From Agromyces italicus DSM 16388 (GTDB lineage: Bacteria; Actinomycetota; Actinomycetes; Actinomycetales; Microbacteriaceae), in NCBI RefSeq assembly GCF_000421545.1, contig NZ_ATXF01000001.1, positions 20,562-84,561 of the forward strand: a stretch of 64,000 nucleotides of DNA, given 5' to 3'. Of the stretch, positions 62,504 through 64,000 are shown piece after piece; within the stretch, counting starts at the first letter, position 1, and each line of letters starts with the position of its first letter. The notes under the pieces were generated by a model, which saw only the letters and a list, made by a program, of their open reading frames with translations, had not been told where the DNA came from and did no database searches. A program made the position numbers and the translations under genes.

Positions 62504-64000
62504 CTACTTCACGTCGTCGTCGACCCAGTCGAAGGTCTTCGACACGGCCTTCTTCCAGAGCCGGAGCTGCCGGTCGCGTTCGTCGGCGTCCATCTTCGGC
62601 TCCCAGCGGGAATCCTCCTGCCAGTTCGCCCGCAGCTCGTCGAGGCTCGACCAGAATCCGACCGCGAGGCCGGCGGCGTACGCCGCGCCCAGCGCCGTCG
62701 TCTCGGCGACGACCGGACGCACGACCGGCACGCCGAGGATGTCGGCCTGGAACTGCATGAGCGTGTTGTTGGCGATCATGCCGCCGTCGACCTTGAGCTC
62801 GGTGAGGTCGACGCCCGAGTCGGCGTTCACCGCATCGAGAACCTCCCTCGTCTGGAAGGCCGTCGCCTCGAGGGCCGCGCGGGCGATGTGGCCCTTGTTG
62901 ACGTAGCGGGTGAGGCCGACGAGGGCACCGCGGGCGTCGGGTCGCCAGTACGGCGCGAACAGGCCCGAGAACGCGGGTACGAAGTACGCGCCGCCGTTGT
63001 CCTCGACCGACTTCGCGAGCTCCTCGACCTCGGGCGAACTCGAGAAGAGGCCGAGGTTGTCGCGCAGCCACTGGATCAGCGATCCGGTGACGGCGATCGA
63101 GCCCTCGAGCGCGTAGTGCGGCGGCTGGTCGCCGAGCTTGTAGCCGACGGTCGTGAGCAGGCCGTTCTTCGAGTGGACGATCTCCTCGCCGGTGTTGAAG
63201 ATGAGGAAGTTGCCCGTGCCGTAGGTGTTCTTCGACTCGCCGGTCTCGAACGCGGCCTGTCCGAAGGTCGCGGCCTGCTGGTCGCCGAGGATGCCGGCGA
63301 CCGGCACCTCGCGGAGAAGGCTCGACGGCTCGACCGTGCCGTACACCTCCGACGACGACTTGATCTCGGGGAGCATCGAGCGCGGCACGCCGAACGCGGC
63401 GAGGATGCCGTCGTCCCATTGCAGCGTCTCGAGGTCCATGAACATCGTGCGGCTCGCGTTCGTGACATCCGTCGCGTGCACACCGCCCTCAGTGCCGCCG
63501 GTGAGGTTCCAGAGCACCCAGGTGTCGGTCGTGCCGAACAGGAGGTCGCCGGCCTCGGCCTTCTCTCGCGCGCCGGGCACGTTCTCGAGGATCCACACGA
63601 TCTTCGTGCCCGAGAAGTACGTCGCGAGCGGCAGACCGACCTGCTGCTTGAACCGCTCGACGCCGCCGTCGGCCGCGAGACGGTCGACGATGGGCTGGGT
63701 GCGGGTGTCCTGCCAGACGATCGCGTTGTACACCGGTTCGCCGGTGTTCCTGTCCCACACGACGGCGGTCTCGCGCTGGTTGGTGATGCCCACCGCGGCG
63801 ATGTCGTGCCGGGTGAGGTCGGCCTTGCCGAGGGCCTGCCCGATCACCTCGCGGGTGTTGGTCCAGATCTCGGCGGGGTCGTGCTCGACCCAGCCGGCCT
63901 TCGGGAAGATCTGCTCGTGCTCGAGCTGCCCGGTCGAGACGATCGATCCGGCCTTGTCGAAGATGATCGCGCGCGAACTCGTCGTGCCCTGGTCGATCGC
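62504..64000 (-). CDS. glpK: Glycerol kinase (start beyond the window)
   Basis: At least 499 codons including stop; the frame is open to the window edge, where it reads [15 protein letters not shown], so only about 5-10 N-terminal residues are missing. FGGY kinase: [52 protein letters not shown], and the second signature [17 protein letters not shown]. It phosphorylates glycerol to glycerol-3-phosphate. Confidence 0.95.
   Translation of the reverse strand, partial: AIDQGTTSSRAIIFDKAGSIVSTGQLEHEQIFPKAGWVEHDPAEIWTNTREVIGQALGKADLTRHDIAAVGITNQRETAVVWDRNTGEPVYNAIVWQDTRTQPIVDRLAADGGVERFKQQVGLPLATYFSGTKIVWILENVPGAREKAEAGDLLFGTTDTWVLWNLTGGTEGGVHATDVTNASRTMFMDLETLQWDDGILAAFGVPRSMLPEIKSSSEVYGTVEPSSLLREVPVAGILGDQQAATFGQAAFETGESKNTYGTGNFLIFNTGEEIVHSKNGLLTTVGYKLGDQPPHYALEGSIAVTGSLIQWLRDNLGLFSSSPEVEELAKSVEDNGGAYFVPAFSGLFAPYWRPDARGALVGLTRYVNKGHIARAALEATAFQTREVLDAVNADSGVDLTELKVDGGMIANNTLMQFQADILGVPVVRPVVAETTALGAAYAAGLAVGFWSSLDELRANWQEDSRWEPKMDADERDRQLRLWKKAVSKTFDWVDDDVK

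Overview
The window is high-GC actinobacterial DNA, most consistent with a member of the Microbacteriaceae. The evidence is the gene content and order: a fasR-fabD-fabH-acpP-fabF operon, a glnA2-glnE-glnA1 cluster, a class A RNase P RNA, a polyphosphate glucokinase, an actinobacterial qcrCAB/cta respiratory set with CtaF, and DUF3145, DUF3043, DUF4191 and DUF7455 proteins. At least ten genes have a TANNNT-like -10 box 6-7 nt before the start codon, the layout of leaderless transcription. There is no rRNA, no CRISPR array and no prophage. The genus is not resolved.

Layout. 1-3.3 kb is accessory: the end of a TNT-type (NAD+ glycohydrolase) polymorphic toxin with a probable immunity gene, then an intact IS3-family element lying against a truncated IS256-family transposase. 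3.3-9.7 kb holds a minus-strand run (zinc-ribbon nuclease-like protein, truncated haemoglobin, flavohaemoglobin, DivIVA-like protein), a family A polymerase/exonuclease, a PadR regulator and DUF3145. 9.8-17.5 kb is the FAS II operon with its FasR-type regulator behind aceE. 17.7-23.2 kb has a peroxiredoxin, tRNA-Val, a NIF3-like protein, a zinc-ribbon coiled-coil protein, rnpB, ppgK, map and panB. 23.2-29.2 kb is the glutamine synthetase cluster, with a clear GlnR-type box upstream of glnA1. 29.3-38.5 kb has lipoate synthesis (lipB-lipA), 2-oxo-acid dehydrogenase E2 and E3, a membrane pseudokinase and pepA. 38.6-43.5 kb has PAC2, sigA, a MurT-like/GatD-like pair and DUF7455. 43.6-48.3 kb has convergent topoisomerase IV genes. 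48.3-52.1 kb has a phosphodiesterase-like protein, DUF3043, an M20 peptidase and erpA. 52.2-61.2 kb holds ctaCDF converging on ctaE-qcrCAB, with two methyltransferases between. 61.4-64 kb has trpD and a glpK cut by the window end.

How they fit together. lipB and lipA make the lipoyl cofactor that the E2 protein here carries; aceE and lpdA supply E1 and E3 activities, and acetyl-CoA from pyruvate feeds the FAS II operon beside aceE. GlnE is expected to adenylylate GlnA1, whose gene carries the GlnR box. The qcr and cta operons encode the bc1-aa3 supercomplex that ends the respiratory chain, and erpA sits just upstream.

The most unusual system is the MurT/GatD-like pair at 41.1-43.1 kb. The GatD homologue has no cysteine at all, so no glutaminase nucleophile, and the MurT homologue has no cysteine for the usual zinc ribbon. 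In a family known for B-type peptidoglycan, cross-linked through the D-Glu alpha-carboxyl, this suggests that the pair no longer amidates D-Glu and may instead attach a bridge amino acid. That is inference.
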